Source: Pseudorasbora parva
Lineage: Eukaryota > Chordata > Actinopteri > Cypriniformes > Gobionidae
Length of the DNA stretch: 64,000 bases
Direction: 5' to 3'
Assembly: GCF_024679245.1 (NCBI RefSeq)
Contig: NC_090175.1
Coordinates: 46,564,751-46,628,750, forward strand
Position numbers and translations under genes: made by a program. The notes under the pieces are model-generated. The model worked only from the letters and a program-made list of their open reading frames with translations. It was not told the DNA's origin and did not search any database. Positions 37,168-51,747 of this stretch are shown here, piece by piece (positions within the stretch are counted from its first letter, which is position 1; the number at the start of each line of letters is the position of its first letter).

Positions 37168-38950
37168 TTAAGGCCATCCTTAAAAATATTTTGGTTTGCA
37201 GTAACAGTACATTTTTTAAAAAAAAGGGTCGGTAGGTAGGTCTATATATTTTTTTTTCAAATTTTAATACAAAAAAAAAAGTTAATTTTTGGTGATGGTG
37301 ATTACGTAGGTATGAATTTAAACAAATTGGCATATCGTGACATCACTGACTGGGTCTTCAAGCCGTGCCTTCGGGCGCATAGGCTAATTGCAGGCTATAT
37401 AGACCACAAACAAATTGAAATATTTGTCAAAAACATGTTTATTGCATAAATTTCAGGTGCATTCTTTAAGAAAAGGGTCCAACCACCAGCTAGCTGTCAT
37501 TGACTCAAAGCTGTCAACCCTCCCTTTTTTTCCGGGTTTCTCAGGTATTTTAGCTCTTTTCCCGCTGTCTTCCCGTTTTAGTATTTTCCCGTGATATGTT
37601 TCTTATTTTTACGCTCGATTGTGTTAACTCAGAACACGCAACTATCTGTGTCTCTGAAGTGGCTTGCACTTCTTGCCAGACCAACGCATCTGGTGATATA
37701 GACTAGTGCATTTGAATATTAAAAAGCAAAAAGTTGTTTTTATGAATTTCAATTAATTAAGTAGCTATAACCAGCTATTCAATCAAGAGCAGTGAGTGAG
37801 TCCTTATCTTTTGTTTGACAGACAGCAGTAAAGGCTACTGCCCCTTTAAGACCTAATACAGAGATATGCATCGTCTTTCTCAACTGTATAAAGTTCTCTT
37901 AAGGCATATACAGACTGTCTGATGGATACTCATCAAGATCGACATGTTGACATACTTTTTGTGTGAGTTTATCCGTTCAAACGCAGGACTTGAAAGAACT
38001 CAATATTTGCGCGCTGTGAGACGTACGTGCGCTGCGCACAGAGACAGATCTTCTCTCACTGCAGAGGGTTCTCATTCGCGTCTTCTGGCGAATATACTGA
38101 GTGATGACGGCGAAAATGACTGGTCATACGGCAGCACTCGCATGCATTGAACACAGTTTACAAAGATAGACCGTTTTGCCCACGTTTTCTTTTATTATCG
38201 CTGTTGTAGTGCACGTGTATCCGACAGAACCATACATAAAGCATTATTTTTCAAGTTACAACTAGTGCCGCCGCTCCCACCACGCGCTGCGGTCGAGCAG
38301 AACACCCGCTACCCATAGCAACGCGTTATGACAACGACATTTCAGACTGACAGAGACAAGATAAACGGCTTTTCCGCCATTTGTTACTGTTTTGTACACG
38401 TTGTTATAATAAAACGTTGTTTTATTCGCCACAATATAGTAATGATAAATGTTGAGAGGGGCACTTTTGATTCATTTTCAAAAAGGGCAGGGGCTTAAAG
38501 CCCTCCCCTCTGCATTGCACTTGCCTGGTGTGTGTAACGTGTCAATGGTCCTGACTCCTGTCACACAATGCGGCGAAATCTCCGACAGGGCTTTAACAGT
38601 CTAACGTTACAGTGAATGAGAGTATGAGCCGAAACGAACGCACGTGCAGGCCATAGTGTGACATCCGTTAACCATAGTGTAAACATAGATGACGTCACGG
38701 GTTTTTCTATAAACGAAAGAACGTAGCCTTCGTTTGTATGGCCCAGGCAATTTATAATTCATATTATTTTATTACTGTTGTATTAGTTGTTTGAAAAGTA
38801 AAAAAAAAGAAATTGGTCGGTCTTAAAGCCCATTTACAACCGGCAAGTCGGTCGGACTAAAAGGGAAAAAAAATAAAAAATTGAGTCGGCCATAAATTGA
38901 CAGGGTCGGTCGGGTTACGGCAAACAAGAATATTTTTAAGGATGGCCTAA
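37168..38950. mobile_element. Element with AGGCCATCCTTAAAAATATT inverted ends
   Basis: The left end AGGCCATCCTTAAAAATATT (37171) pairs with AATATTTTTAAGGATGGCC ending at 38947. GTAAC/GTTAC and GGTCGGT motifs continue the pairing inwards. It is flanked by TTA on the left and TAA on the right. The interior includes (CCGACC)-like GGTCGGTCGG repeats and a GC-richer central block (about 38000-38400). No transposase frame. About 1.8 kb. Confidence 0.7.
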
Positions 38951-39329
38951 TTATGCCCACGTCTAGCGATTCCAATGCTCCATATAGTGATTAAACACCT
39001 AAAAGTATCTTTATTTGTATGTTTTCAGAAAGGAGTACCTGTTCATTTGTCTCTGAAAACAAGCTCACTCGTGCTGACTGACAGATCAGATGCATGCGCA
39101 CAAAGACACCTCAGACAGCGTCCGATCCTTAAAACATATACACAGAATTACAGTACTTCAAAATGTCTTTGCGAGTATGTCTTTTATATATATGTGTGTT
39201 ATGTCTTATGTGAACATTTGGTTAACTGTTAAAAACTGAAAAACATCTGACGTGTTACATTATTTAAGATGCGCGCGGTACAGTAGATCTTAATAACTGT
39301 CTTTCATTAATGTTTAATAAAATTAAATT

Positions 39330-39455
<126 letters not shown>

Positions 39456-39698
39456 CTATAGATCTTTGGTTTTGGCCTTGTTTCACACTTGGTGTGTGTC
39501 AAATTTAGTGTTACTATCAGGTAGTAAGGTATGGTTGCTGGGTGATTTTGTTTTGGAACCTTCAGAAAACGTAACTTTATTTTTCTTAAAATTGACTTTG
39601 CTGACCCTATCGACTTCAAACAGATGTAGCTCAGTCTTTTTTTTTTTTTTTCCTTTTTTTGTCCGATTCAAATAAATCATACATCATTCTGAAGGATG

Positions 39699-39777
39699 CC
39701 AGTCAGTTGTGCTTGCTTGTAAGGCTGTGCAATTTGGCAAATTAAATATCAACATGGCTATAAAATAATAATAATTA

Positions 39778-39840
<63 letters not shown>

Positions 39841-39916
39841 TATTATTATTTTATAGCCATGTTGATATATAATTTGTCCAAATTGCACAGCCTTACAAGC
39901 AAGCACAACTGACTGG
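39699..39916. repeat. 218-bp palindrome with (TA)n at its centre
   Basis: CCAGTCAGTTGTGCTTGCTT at 39699 is matched by its complement ending at 39916, and the pairing runs through AAGGCTGTGCAATTTGG and CATGGCTATAAAATAATAAT to a central TA run (39782-39835). Almost the whole unit is self-complementary. Confidence 0.85.
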
Positions 39917-40088
39917 TTAATACCCACGTACCTTCTCTTGTGATAGATCAAACAGAGATCTGGCCATTGCACATGCTCTGTCATGTGGTGTGATGCTGCT
40001 TGTTTACAGGCAACCAAGTTGAAACTTTCATATATTATTTTTCAGACAACAGTAACAAAAATAAAAAAGCCAGTTCATGACACCTTTA
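39917..40088 (-). mobile_element. Lone end of the TTAAAGGTGTCATGAACTG family
   Basis: Read on the minus strand it starts TTAAAGGTGTCATGAACTGG, then ACTGTTGTCTGA, the same end as copy A at 5261. No right end nearby. Confidence 0.6.
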
Positions 40089-41550
40089 AAAAACTGGAAC
40101 GGCCTAGTGCATCCCATCCAGTTAATCTGTCCTGAATCTTGGATCGGTAAGGAAAAGACATTACATTGCACTCTAAATCCTTTGTATTCACTCACCTGTT
40201 GAAACTGCCCGTTTTTCCATGCTGTTAAAATCAGTTAACTATTCCTCTTTTTTTATTCTTTTCCTAATATTTTTTTTAGTTATCAACACTCTTGAAAATA
40301 TCTTCCTTTTTGCTTTTCTTTCAATCTGATTTTTTTTTTTATTCTAAAAAATATATTGAATTAATTATACCTGATCTTTGTTATGATTGTTATGATCTCC
40401 TTGTACTGTACCTGTGGGCCTCTGGAATAATTCCCACATTAGTAATGGCTCTGCTTGAGTGAGTGCAAATTGTGCATGGACTGAGAATTTTAAGATGGGT
40501 AAACCTGTCATAGAGGAAGAATGGAAGAGAAATAGAAAATGTGGAATGAAGTGAAGGTGGTGAATGTGGTAGAGGTGAAGTAAGAGAGGAGGTGAGAAGA
40601 GAGACCTGCATATAAAACAGTGAAGAAACAAAAAGAAAAATGGATGTTCAGTCAGAATGTATGAGACTGGCAGGTGGGAAGGGAGAGGCAGCTTTCATGT
40701 ATAAAAGAAGGCAGAAAACGACGTGGAAGTTCAAAAAACAGAGGGATGAGAGAAAACTAAAGAGAACTCACTGAGAGAGGCTTATCAAAGACGAAACGAA
40801 GAGAAACAGTTGGAAAAAGGATTGACGTGTTAAGACAAAAGACAGTTTACGTCAACATCTCAGAACTGGGTTTAAATAGACTCTCCAAATCTATAACTTG
40901 TACACATAAACACAGCCACAGCAATATTTACATGGATCCATCCACAAAAAAAGGTCTTCTGCCTAACTTGCATCTGTCCTTTTTTTTTTTTTCCGAAGAT
41001 AGATTTTAGAGGTAATTTTCTTCAAAAAAATGTATCCCAGCATTTGTACGTCACCAGATTCAAATTCATTTGTTTAACCTTTTCACATTGTTTGAAGCAG
41101 CTTTACAGAAAATAATGAGGTTGATGTTTAATAATATCTTAATATCTTCATCACTTATATTGCTTTTAGCAGATTAGAGCTGGGCGATATAGACTACATT
41201 TAGTTCAAATAAATAAAAATCAGGCAGTTAAGATATATAGTGTGTGAGTATACTGTATTTATGCAGGTAAAGTAGGATGTACAATATATTAATAATTAAT
41301 ATATTAATTAACTTTTAATTAATATCTAGGCGATAATGTAGTTCAAAGTTTTGACAAAATACTGTAACAATCAAGCAGTTGAGATTTGCTATATAGTAAA
41401 CCATTAAAAAAAAAAGAACATTTGTGGAAAAATCACAAATTAGCTCTTTTTGGAAAAGCAAGATTTCAGTATGAACTCATCCAGTACTTGAAGAATACCT
41501 AATCGGAAATTTGTGCACATTCATTTTCATTGTTACACTTTTACTTAAGC
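40089..41550. other. Non-coding DNA with no gene recognised
   Basis: Includes purine-rich GAAGAGAGAG-type sequence (40500-40800) and a poly-T run. At 41165-41345 GCTGGGCGATATAG and a related AGGCGATAATGTAGTTC hint at an old repeat. Confidence 0.4.
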
Positions 41551-42076
41551 TGCGTTTCCACCACAGAACCTTTCCCCAGGGACTTTGGGTTGGTACTCTG
41601 TGTGTTTCGACCACAGGAACAGGTTCTAAACGAAGCTGCGGGTAAAAATTCCCTCCTCAGAAAGTCCCTGCTCACGGGGTATAGTACTTACTCAAAGGAC
41701 TTGGGTGCTGAACATACTGATTGGTTGAGTTCACTCAGCATTTTGATTGGTTGACTGCGTGCAACATTTTATTTCAACCACAATTTTTAAAAGTCTATTG
41801 TGGTGCGTGCAGTAAGAGTCATTTGCTATAGAGGGGTGCAGATATGACGTCATTTTGTAGGCTGACAACTCATTCCGCTTTTATCTAAAAAAAAAAAAAA
41901 AACAGAAAGTTTGAGTTAGAATAGTTTATAAGAGCACTTACTGCTGTTTCACACCGCAAGCGTGAGCAGTGCAAGAGCAGCGCTTCAATCATAACCATAC
42001 TTTCACCCAAACTGAATAATTAAAACAAGTTTAAAGGTAAATCATCTAAAGATATTTTTTATTCTTTGTTTTCTTT

Positions 42077-42218
42077 AAAGGTGCACTATGCAACTTTTCG
42101 TCCACTGGAGGGCGCCTATTCTAAACGGCTCGGACATTTATTATGACGGGACGGGACACAGTCGCCGGGCGCCCGCACTTCCGCTTATTCCGGTCAGGTA
42201 AAAACAGCTATTTTTATG
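42077..42218 (+). mobile_element. TTAA-family left end (GGTGCACTATGCAAC)
   Basis: TTTAAAGGTGCACTATGCAA followed by CGTCCACTGGAGGGCGCC is the tip of a TTAA MITE related to those at 14236 and 28690. The other end is missing; it lies directly after the first copy of the duplicated segment. Confidence 0.6.
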
Positions 42219-42345
42219 AATGAATGAATGAGGCATTTATATAGCGCTTTCAAATGTACAACTGTACACCCAAAGCGCTTCACACTCATGTCAGGGGTCT
42301 CTCCTCAACCACCACCAGTGTGCAGCATCCACTTGGATGATGAGA
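42219..42345 (+). repeat. AGCGCTTT dispersed repeat, fragment 1
   Basis: AGGCATTTATATAGCGCTTT, then ACACCCAAAGCGCTTCACAC, AACCACCACCAGTGTGCAGC and ATCCACTTGGATGATG. The same repeat, opposite orientation and a different portion, occurs at 51748-52450. Confidence 0.7.
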
Positions 42346-43488
42346 TTTATCATATCAGATACATTTAAGGGGCCAAGAGCTTCGGCCATCCGTCCACTCT
42401 CTTCCCTGAACTGAAATGAAGTAGTGGGCTGTACTTTCCACACGATTGACATCAGGTTCAAGTACGTCAGGTTGGCTGGTGGTTATGTTGCCCGCATACC
42501 GCCTCCCATGGCCGAAACTGGTATTACGATACCTGGGTGTTACATACTAAACTAAAAGAAAGTTTATCATAAATTCTGGCTCGTTTACTTTATTTTTTAT
42601 AATCATAACCATACTTTCACCCAAACTGAATAATTAAAACAAGTTTAAATGGGTAAATCTTCTACATTTTATTTTTTTATTCTTCGTTTTCTTTTCTGGC
42701 ATACTCCAGTTATTGTTAAAACACTACACGTGCTTCTTGTGTGCATTTTAAGCACTTTTTGTGTGAAATCATATTTATTTTGTCCTTTATAAGTGTGCTT
42801 TCACTTTAAATGAGCGTCAGAAGCGTCAGCAGCGCAACAAAAATAGGCTCGCCGCCGAAAGCCCCGCTTCACTGCTGCTCACGCGACGCTCCTGCTTGAC
42901 GCTCACGCGCTCCTCCTGCTCTCGGTGTGAATGCACTCATTGATTAACATGGACGCCGAAAAAAATGCGCGCTGCTCACGAGCCGCTCACGAGCCGCTCA
43001 CGAGCCGCTCACGCTTGCGGTGTGAAACAGCCGTTACCTTTTTTGACGTGATGCCGTTTAATGTCCCCAACAGCCTCTGTAGTGCCATTTAGCTTCTTGT
43101 TAGCCACCGGCATGTTTCAAAAGTGGTGTTACTGATGTATTTTATGTACTGATATTTTGCATTGCATAATAAAATGTGAAAGTGTCTTGAGCTTGTGTTC
43201 ACCCCCTTATTTCTGCCATTTAACCAAAAACCAGTTCGAAAAACCCATTGCCTTTGGGGCGATAGAACCGAAAGTGCTAAATGCTAATTCATTTCCGCCA
43301 TATCATACCTGCACCACTCTATTCACATCAACAATGGAGTTAAAAAATATTGCAGATGGACGGACTGCGGTGTTCAGGCTTTAGTAAGCTTATATGCAGA
43401 GGATGAAATCCAGCGGGAACAGGAAAGTCTCGCAGTCTTACGTCACCGTACTAATATTCACAGTGCTTTAGACCGCGATGGAAACAGG

Positions 43489-45425
<1,937 letters not shown>

Positions 45426-46500
45426 CTTCTTCACACAAATCAATCGTTTGGCCTCGGAACAACATAGTCTCACACCAACTCATCTCATATTGGCGCTTGG
45501 TCAGTTCCCTTCTGCGTCACTTTTTAACACACCATTAAGCGCCATTTTTCTGACACGCAGAGAACTCGTCTGATCAAGACGCATTACATTTTTTGCATTT
45601 GTAAAAGTAGACAGGACTTTTATATTTTGGAGCAACTCACCCCACTCCTACCTAAACCTACCCACTTCTCAACAATATAAAACACATAACAGGCAAATAA
45701 AAGTATAATCATAGGCATTTATTGCAAAAACTGACCAAAAACTGTATAAAAATATTAACTCATGTTACATTTCAAGTCTTCTAAAGTCATACAACATATT
45801 AATGTGAAGAACAGAGTTGATCTTAAAAGCCCCCTGATATCTAAATTTAAGTTTTTTAGATTTTAGTAGGACTATGTTAGCCTTAAGATTATGAATAGGC
45901 GGGTGTCTTCTTGCCTGGGAAAGCCCAGACAACTTCCGACAAATTTAGATTTGCTTTGCAAGTTTGGCAAAGAGCTCATTCAAACCTATTTCTAATCCGT
46001 CGAAATTGCAGCACCAATCAGAAACGTTGGGGCAGGGTTTACACGGTGACGACAGTGCAGCGACGGTGAAGCAGATTTTGTACATTACAAAGATGGATGC
46101 TGCCATTGAATATCGCTTGTTCAAATCAGCTATTGCGTCTGTTTTAACCCATTTATACTTTTACTTTTCATTAAAACCCGAGCAAAGAACAAAACTTGGC
46201 TACAAGATGTGGATTACACTGGTTACTTTAATGAGGAGGATGGGGAGTGTGATCATGTGCTAACACAGACAGCAGCTCTGTATCTGGACTTTCTGTGATT
46301 ATTTCCTCACACTAGATCTGGTAATCATGTAAAAAATGTAAATAATTGTAAATAAATAACTAGCATAACTATGCTCAAGTCTGAAAATGTTCTAACACAT
46401 CTGAAATGACTGAATTTGAATAAATTTTGTCAAATGAAGTCTCATTTCAGAAGGCTGCGTCCTCTGGAGGGCGCATTCGAAGGTTGCATGCGTCATAATG

Positions 46501-47732
46501 CTGTCTCATTTCAAAAAAGTGAGTAGGACACTCCAAATGCGACCTTCGAATGCTCCCTTCTTTCACAGGAATTCAGAGTGTGTGTGAGGTGTGTCCTTCG
46601 CGGCTGGAGATAACCCACAATTCTTTGCGTCGCCATTAACAACCGTCTTTTTTTTGTATTGTTAGAAAAAAAAATGGCACCACTGCCATAAATACATGCA
46701 AGCGTAGATGTGCTTTTTAAATGTAAGTAGTTTAAAGCTCGTTTTTGTTTACGTTTTTGAAACTGTTCAGACCAATGAAATCATCAGGGCGGGCTTTAGA
46801 TGATGACGGACAGATGATAAACAGTAACGTAATCATGCACGTCATCAAAAGGGCTTGGATTATATTTACTCAAATCCTAAGCGGAGAGCTTGTTTGTATA
46901 TGCATTCACCTTCACAATTTCTCTCAGAAATGATGATCATGTTGGGTAAGTACTCTGTGTATCATTCAATTATTTTAATTTTTTTACAACACCGGCAAAG
47001 ATTGTGTATTCCAGCCTGATTTCAGCTCGCGTGCAGACAGGGTTGCCAAGTTTTTACAACAAAACCCGCCAACTACAAGCTCTAAACTATAGCTTCTCGG
47101 GGGATTCTCCGGGAGAAAAATTGTGTTTGGGGGGTAAAATGTGTGTTATTTTGGTAAGGTTGTCTGCTAAAATTCGCACTCATGGGTCTATATATCACAT
47201 AATAGTCGCTTCAACCCGCGGACATAGAAAAACAACCCGCAGGGGAAAAAACGCGGACTTGGCAACACAGTGCAGTTGAGCTCTGTTGACATTTGACAAT
47301 GCGTCGCTTCATTGCCCTGATTGGTTGTAGGTCTATTCAATTGATGTCTTTCCTGGTTCGGTTGAAACACGCTTCATAATCACAGCCCAATGGAGCAGTT
47401 TCAGACTCATATTCTGACTAGAATTGAGTATGACCACGTCAGGCTATGTTTAAGCTGTATTACATCAAACAGACAGTTGTGGTAAACAGGATTGCAAGTG
47501 TTGTGCTTTTTTAAACGTTTAGAACAGTGCATTGCTGTCAAGGCAAGAACTATTTCATAGGCATTTTCAAGTTATACATTCAACGAGGTTGAACGTGTTG
47601 GCATAGCAACGTGATACTTCCTGCCTGTGTGTCCTACAAAGGATTCCTCGTTTAATTCTGACCGAGGACATTTCATATACTATATCCTTCACAGGATGTG
47701 TCCTCCGCCTTTGAAATGAAATGAGACACAGC
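46501..47732. mobile_element. Element with GCTGTCTCATTTCA ends, nested
   Basis: GCTGTCTCATTTCA near 46501 pairs with TGAAATGAGACACAGC ending near 47732; GGACAC and GTGTCC motifs lie just inside both tips. Limits are approximate. It contains the hAT MITE below. Confidence 0.55.
47038..47268. mobile_element. hAT-type MITE, nested
   Basis: The left end CAGGGTTGCCAAGT and the right end ACTTGGCAACAC are inverted. The flanks CGTGCAGA and AGTGCAGT match at 6 of 8 positions. Contains AACCCGC motifs like the copy at 9704-9955. Confidence 0.6.
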
Positions 47733-48581
47733 TTGTGTATTAAAGAATCGCTACTTGGCTGTTTCAGAAAAGGGGAGGAGCTACTTACAGCTGGAGCCGC
47801 TTCAGCGGAAATTACGTCAACACATTGAATTATGCTGCGCGGTTCAAGGCACTTTAGTGGGCCTTTAATGTTTTAATTGCTGAAATGATGATCCTGTCAC
47901 TCCGTGAACACATTCAAAAATGTTAAAATGATACACCGACTGGTCATGAGACACATTAGAGCCAATGCCATTTTACAATCAAAGCTGACAAAATGTTTCT
48001 TCTGGCAGTCATTTTTGAAATGTGTTCTTCGCTGGATGGAGAGGCTGATCGCTTTTGAGGATTTTCTTCACACAAATCAATTGTTTGGCTTTGGAACACC
48101 TGGAATATGTATTTTGAATAAATTGTGCCTGCAGTCGTGTCTGCCTATTTTCTGGGGATGGGGTTGGGTCACGTTTTCAAACGTGTCTTAATAGCATAAA
48201 TAGAAAATTAAAGAAATGTAAATAAAACTATGCTGGCTGATTAAATTGAGAATCACACTCCATGTCATATTAGCAAAATCATAACCCAGTATATCATTTC
48301 ATTATGACAATAACCATGCCCAACGCGTCTGTATATAATGCGAAAGGTTTCTCATTGAAATCATGAGGATTTTTTGTTTGTTTCTATAAAGCATAAAGAA
48401 ACAGAACAGTGAACAAAACTCTAGGTCTAATTCTAGTTGGTGAAGAATCATTTTGGGACTATTTGCAAATGACACCTCAATGGAAAATGACATCTAGGGG
48501 CACCTTCAGCGTCTTCATTGTGACATTGAAGGCACTTGACCATGCTTGAGATTTTGACGCCTTGGGAGTAAGAATGGGTTG

Positions 48582-49261
48582 TATCGTGATGTGATAACAA
48601 ATCAAGGGGATCTATTATAATATTGTAATTATACTGCCCCATAATCTGCAGGTTTCCACCCATGCCGCTGACGGACTGTTACTTATTAGCATAGTTTTCA
48701 TCGCACACTGTCCACCATTTTCTCTGCACTCGGCTCGAGCAGCTATAGCGACAGCAATGTGATGAATAAATATGTTCCACTTCCTACAGTAGCAATACAG
48801 CAGCAAGTTTTTGATGGAGCTGACACCGACTCACTCACCGGTAACCACTCGCAACCAACGCATGGTGATGTGTAAGATTAAAGTGGACAAATCTTTTCCC
48901 ACAGTGACAACAACCAAAAAAAAAAAAAACACATTTGAATGAATAATGAAAGAATACTCAAGCACTTGTGTGTTTTTGGTTGACATTGATAGAAAGCTCA
49001 ACATTTCGGGATCTAAATGACAGTAATGATGTCCTCATAATTGCATGTTGAATTCCAATCGGTCTTCCTTTTGACATTAATTTGCTACATGAATTGTGAT
49101 TGATTTCTTCTTTCTTGCATCTGTTCAACTGTCTGTAACAATTTACACTGCATAGAAAGTGTTGCATTGTGTTAATACTCATACACCGCTGACAAAAAAG
49201 ACATGCCCTGTCTTGATAATAATGGCAGAGCAGCTCTAATGCAGCATTTAACAAAATTGGC
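48582..49261. other. Non-coding DNA with no gene recognised
   Basis: Nothing identified beyond a poly-A run at about 48920. Confidence 0.5.
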
Positions 49262-49264
49262 TAA

Positions 49265-49815
49265 AGCCGGGTGCACACTGTTTGATTTTGGCCACGATTT
49301 GGCCGTCTGAGACAAATTTAGCAAATCCTAAAAGATTCCTCTGATCCTAGGCTAAAATCTGACATCTTTGATCGTTAGTTTGACATGTTCACCGGCAGCC
49401 GATTAATGAGCGCTGCGATCAAATTTTACCTCAGACGAAATTCTGGCAGTGTCAGAAGGTTTGCCACACAATCCTGCAGTGTGACTTCTCCTACGACGAC
49501 GACAGTCAAATATCTCCATTTTTCAAGACAAACCATGACCAAAACGAGAGCTAGAGATTTATTTGTAGCCAGCATTTCAGTCCCGCGTGTAATGCAGCTC
49601 ACCGTCACCGAACGCATCATTGATTGATGATATAAAACTCCAGACGAGTTTTCTTGTGCGCGTCCGTTTTTAGTGCGCCTTCACTATCGTACAGTCTGAC
49701 ATTAATGCCAACTGAGATCTTACAGTGTGACATGGCTTACATCGGGGATCATGTTCGTACAGTCTGACAAGGGACATTCGCAAAGGATTTTGAAAAAATC
49801 GCACAGTGTGCAGGA
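49265..49815. mobile_element. PIF/Harbinger-like MITE
   Basis: The left end GGGTGCACACTGTTTGATTT pairs with the right end AAAATCGCACAGTGTGCAGG. TAA lies on both sides (49262-49264 and 49816-49818). 551 bp; the frames within carry no transposase motif. Confidence 0.65.
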
Positions 49816-49950
49816 TAAGAGTTACCTAAAACATTATTTACATTTTTTTTTTTTTTGTCATAAGGGTCCTTAGCAATGCATATTAGCACTAATAATACAT
49901 TTTTATATATTTCTGGTAAGAAATGTACTAAATATCTTCATTTACACGTA

Positions 49951-50168
49951 CACTGTAAAAATAATATATGTTCAATAAGTTATGACAACATATGATTTTA
50001 CATTGTTTTAACTCATCAATATAAGTTAAGAAATGTTAAACTTTGTTATAAGTTATACAAGATGCAACTCATTTTTTTAAGTCAGTTTAACATAATCTAA
50101 GTTGAATTAACTTAAACATACAAGTCGATTGTACTTAAAACTTTCAGGCTGTGACTTTTTTTACAGTG
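49951..50168. mobile_element. CACTGTAAAA MITE, TA-flanked (second type)
   Basis: Exact tips CACTGTAAAA and TTTTTTTACAGTG, with TA at 49949-49950 and 50169-50170. The inside is AT-rich with AAGTTAA/TTAACTT repeats and is unrelated to the 13763 element. Confidence 0.78.
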
Positions 50169-50170
50169 TA

Positions 50171-51747
50171 ATCTTTACTTAATATCCTAATAATTTTTGG
50201 CATAAAAGAAAAATCAATAATTTTGACCTAGACAATTTATTGTTGGCTATTGCCACACATATACCCCTGCGACTTATGAATGGAAAATGATGGGGAGAAA
50301 AGGGCAGGAGCAGGATAAAGAAATACTGCAAGCTGGATTTGAACCCACGATGCTTGTGTGATGGTATAATCTGAAGATTTTTTATTTTATTTCAGGGATA
50401 ATATTGAGGGAAGATCTAATTAATTATTCAGAATAGATTTAAACCGAGCTAAGAGTACAACATTCTTTCTGGTAGCTGAAAGCATAGACTAATTACCCAA
50501 AATGTATAATTAATGTTAATGCATGTTACTCGTCATGAATTTTTTTCAATGATAATACTTTTTTTGTACTTAGTGTAAGGATAACTGTTCACTGACCACT
50601 ACGCTGTGGCTTACAGTTTATTCATTTCTAAGGCTGTACATGATGAAATATGTGCTAGCTGAAAAATCACGCACATCAGGGTGTCAACTCCTCAAATGTA
50701 TTGAGGCAGAGCGTTTCCCAGAGTCCTGAAACACTAGTGACCCTGCAAAGAAAATTCTTCTTATTCTTACTATTGTGTAATGTTTGTTTCACGTATTAGT
50801 CCTGAAATTGTCATGTCCTGCTTTCTGAATCAACATCTATTAAAAAAAATCTGAAGAGTAAGTGGTTTTCAAGTGCAATAATACTCTCTAAAATGATTTT
50901 AAAGAATGTCGGTCTTTTGTCAGAATGAAGGTCATTGATGTGGGTGGAGATGGAGGATGTTTGGAGATTAAGACGCCAATTTGTGCAATAGCCAAATTGC
51001 ATTTAACATCTTTAAGACGTATCCTCACATGTGGCTATTCAAAATGAAATTAGATTTTATTTTACCCAATAGCTTTTGTTCTACTTTATCAACATGTTAA
51101 TTAATTAAGTGACCCTTATTCACGACCGTTTTGGCATTTAACATTAAGTGGTCCTTATATTGAGCCTTTCTACTCAGAAAGGCTCGTGTCAGGTTTTTTT
51201 TCCCTCTCTAGTGCATAGAGGTTGAATTGTGGGTAGATCGTATATTAACAGTTCTGGAGCAGCGTGTGAATTCCAGACAAACTAGTGCACTCACTATTGT
51301 AGTGTCTCCTAGCAACAGGGGATTTCAGGGCCAAATTCACAATCCTCTTATTGGTTAGGTCTGCAGTTAATTGGCTATTAATGTATTTGGTATTCTTTCT
51401 GCAAGAGTGTGTTTGTGTATGTGTGTGCTCAGAATAATTAGAAGGGAAGCTGTGTATGAATGTGCATGACTCTTTTATGAGTATGTTGCTTTTTTATGCT
51501 GTAGACAAGAGAAGTACATAATTTTCCTTGAGGGTTATTGTTTCAAGTAAAACATATTAAGTGAAGCGGTGAAGGAGATTAAGCAATCAAGAAATTGTGA
51601 TTTTTTTTCAGCTATAAATTACTTATTTTAACAGGCAGTAAATGTAAATGGTAATGGTAACGTAGGAAATTAGTTTAATGACTGTTTGCGGAAATTAAAT
51701 GATGTTGATTTACTACAGCAGAAATTCTAATGAAAATACACTGTAAA
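50171..51747. other. AT-rich DNA with no gene recognised
   Basis: No gene or named repeat. A tRNA-like B-box on the minus strand at about 50337 lacks a partner A-box. Confidence 0.45.

Larger units (their letters stand above)
41941..43033. mobile_element. PIF/Harbinger-like element with internal duplication
   Basis: The left tip CTGCTGTTTCACACCGCAAG and the reversed right tip CGGCTGTTTCACACCGCAAG differ at one base. TTA flanks both sides (41938-41940, 43034-43036), the 3-bp TWA duplication typical of PIF/Harbinger. No transposase. Inside, a segment of about 90 bp beginning ATCATAACCATACTTTCACC is present twice, at 41988-42077 and at 42602-42695, and the sequence between the two copies is foreign. 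GAGCCGCTCAC is repeated three times near 42980-43015. Confidence 0.8.
41551..43488. mobile_element. Possible outer element with CTGCGTTTCCACC-like ends
   Basis: CTGCGTTTCCACCACAG at 41551 and GGAAACAG ending near 43488 could be inverted tips of a fish repeat, with TTTCCCCAGGGAC and TCTGGGGGGAAAA just inside. It would enclose the Harbinger-like element below. The match is short and imperfect. Confidence 0.35.
45823..47868. mobile_element. TTAA-flanked element (GGCCCACTAAAGTGCC end) nested in AACCC copy 2
   Basis: TTAA at 45823-45826 and 47865-47868. The left end reads TTAAAAGCCCCCTGATATC and the reversed right end TTAAAGGCCCACTAAAGTGC. The orthologous TTAA is uninterrupted in copy 1 (11566-11569), so the limits are well fixed. 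The interior carries a further insertion. The 99-residue frame at 45964-46263 (containing MDAAIEYRLFKSAIASV) may be a decayed element-encoded protein, but I do not recognise it. Confidence 0.82.
45466..48581. mobile_element. AACCC-family element, copy 2, with nested insertions
   Basis: The right end (TTGGGAGTAAGAATGGGTTG) and the internal blocks (CTACCTAAACCTACCCACTT, AACAATATAAAAC, AACTCATGTTACATTTCAAG) match copy 1 at 11143-12471. The left end is more diverged. Its body is interrupted at a TTAA by a 2.0 kb element (45823-47868), after which the copy-1 sequence resumes with TGTTTTAATTGCTG. No coding capacity. Confidence 0.72.

Noticed and set aside
40365..40631. Overlapping minus-strand frames of 88 and 73 residues
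   Set aside because: Complement of a purine-rich GAAGAGAG tract; composition is low-complexity H/P/L/S.
50325..50360. tRNA-like B-box (GGGTTCAAATCC on the minus strand), possible SINE or tRNA
   Set aside because: No A-box at the proper distance and no cloverleaf could be drawn.
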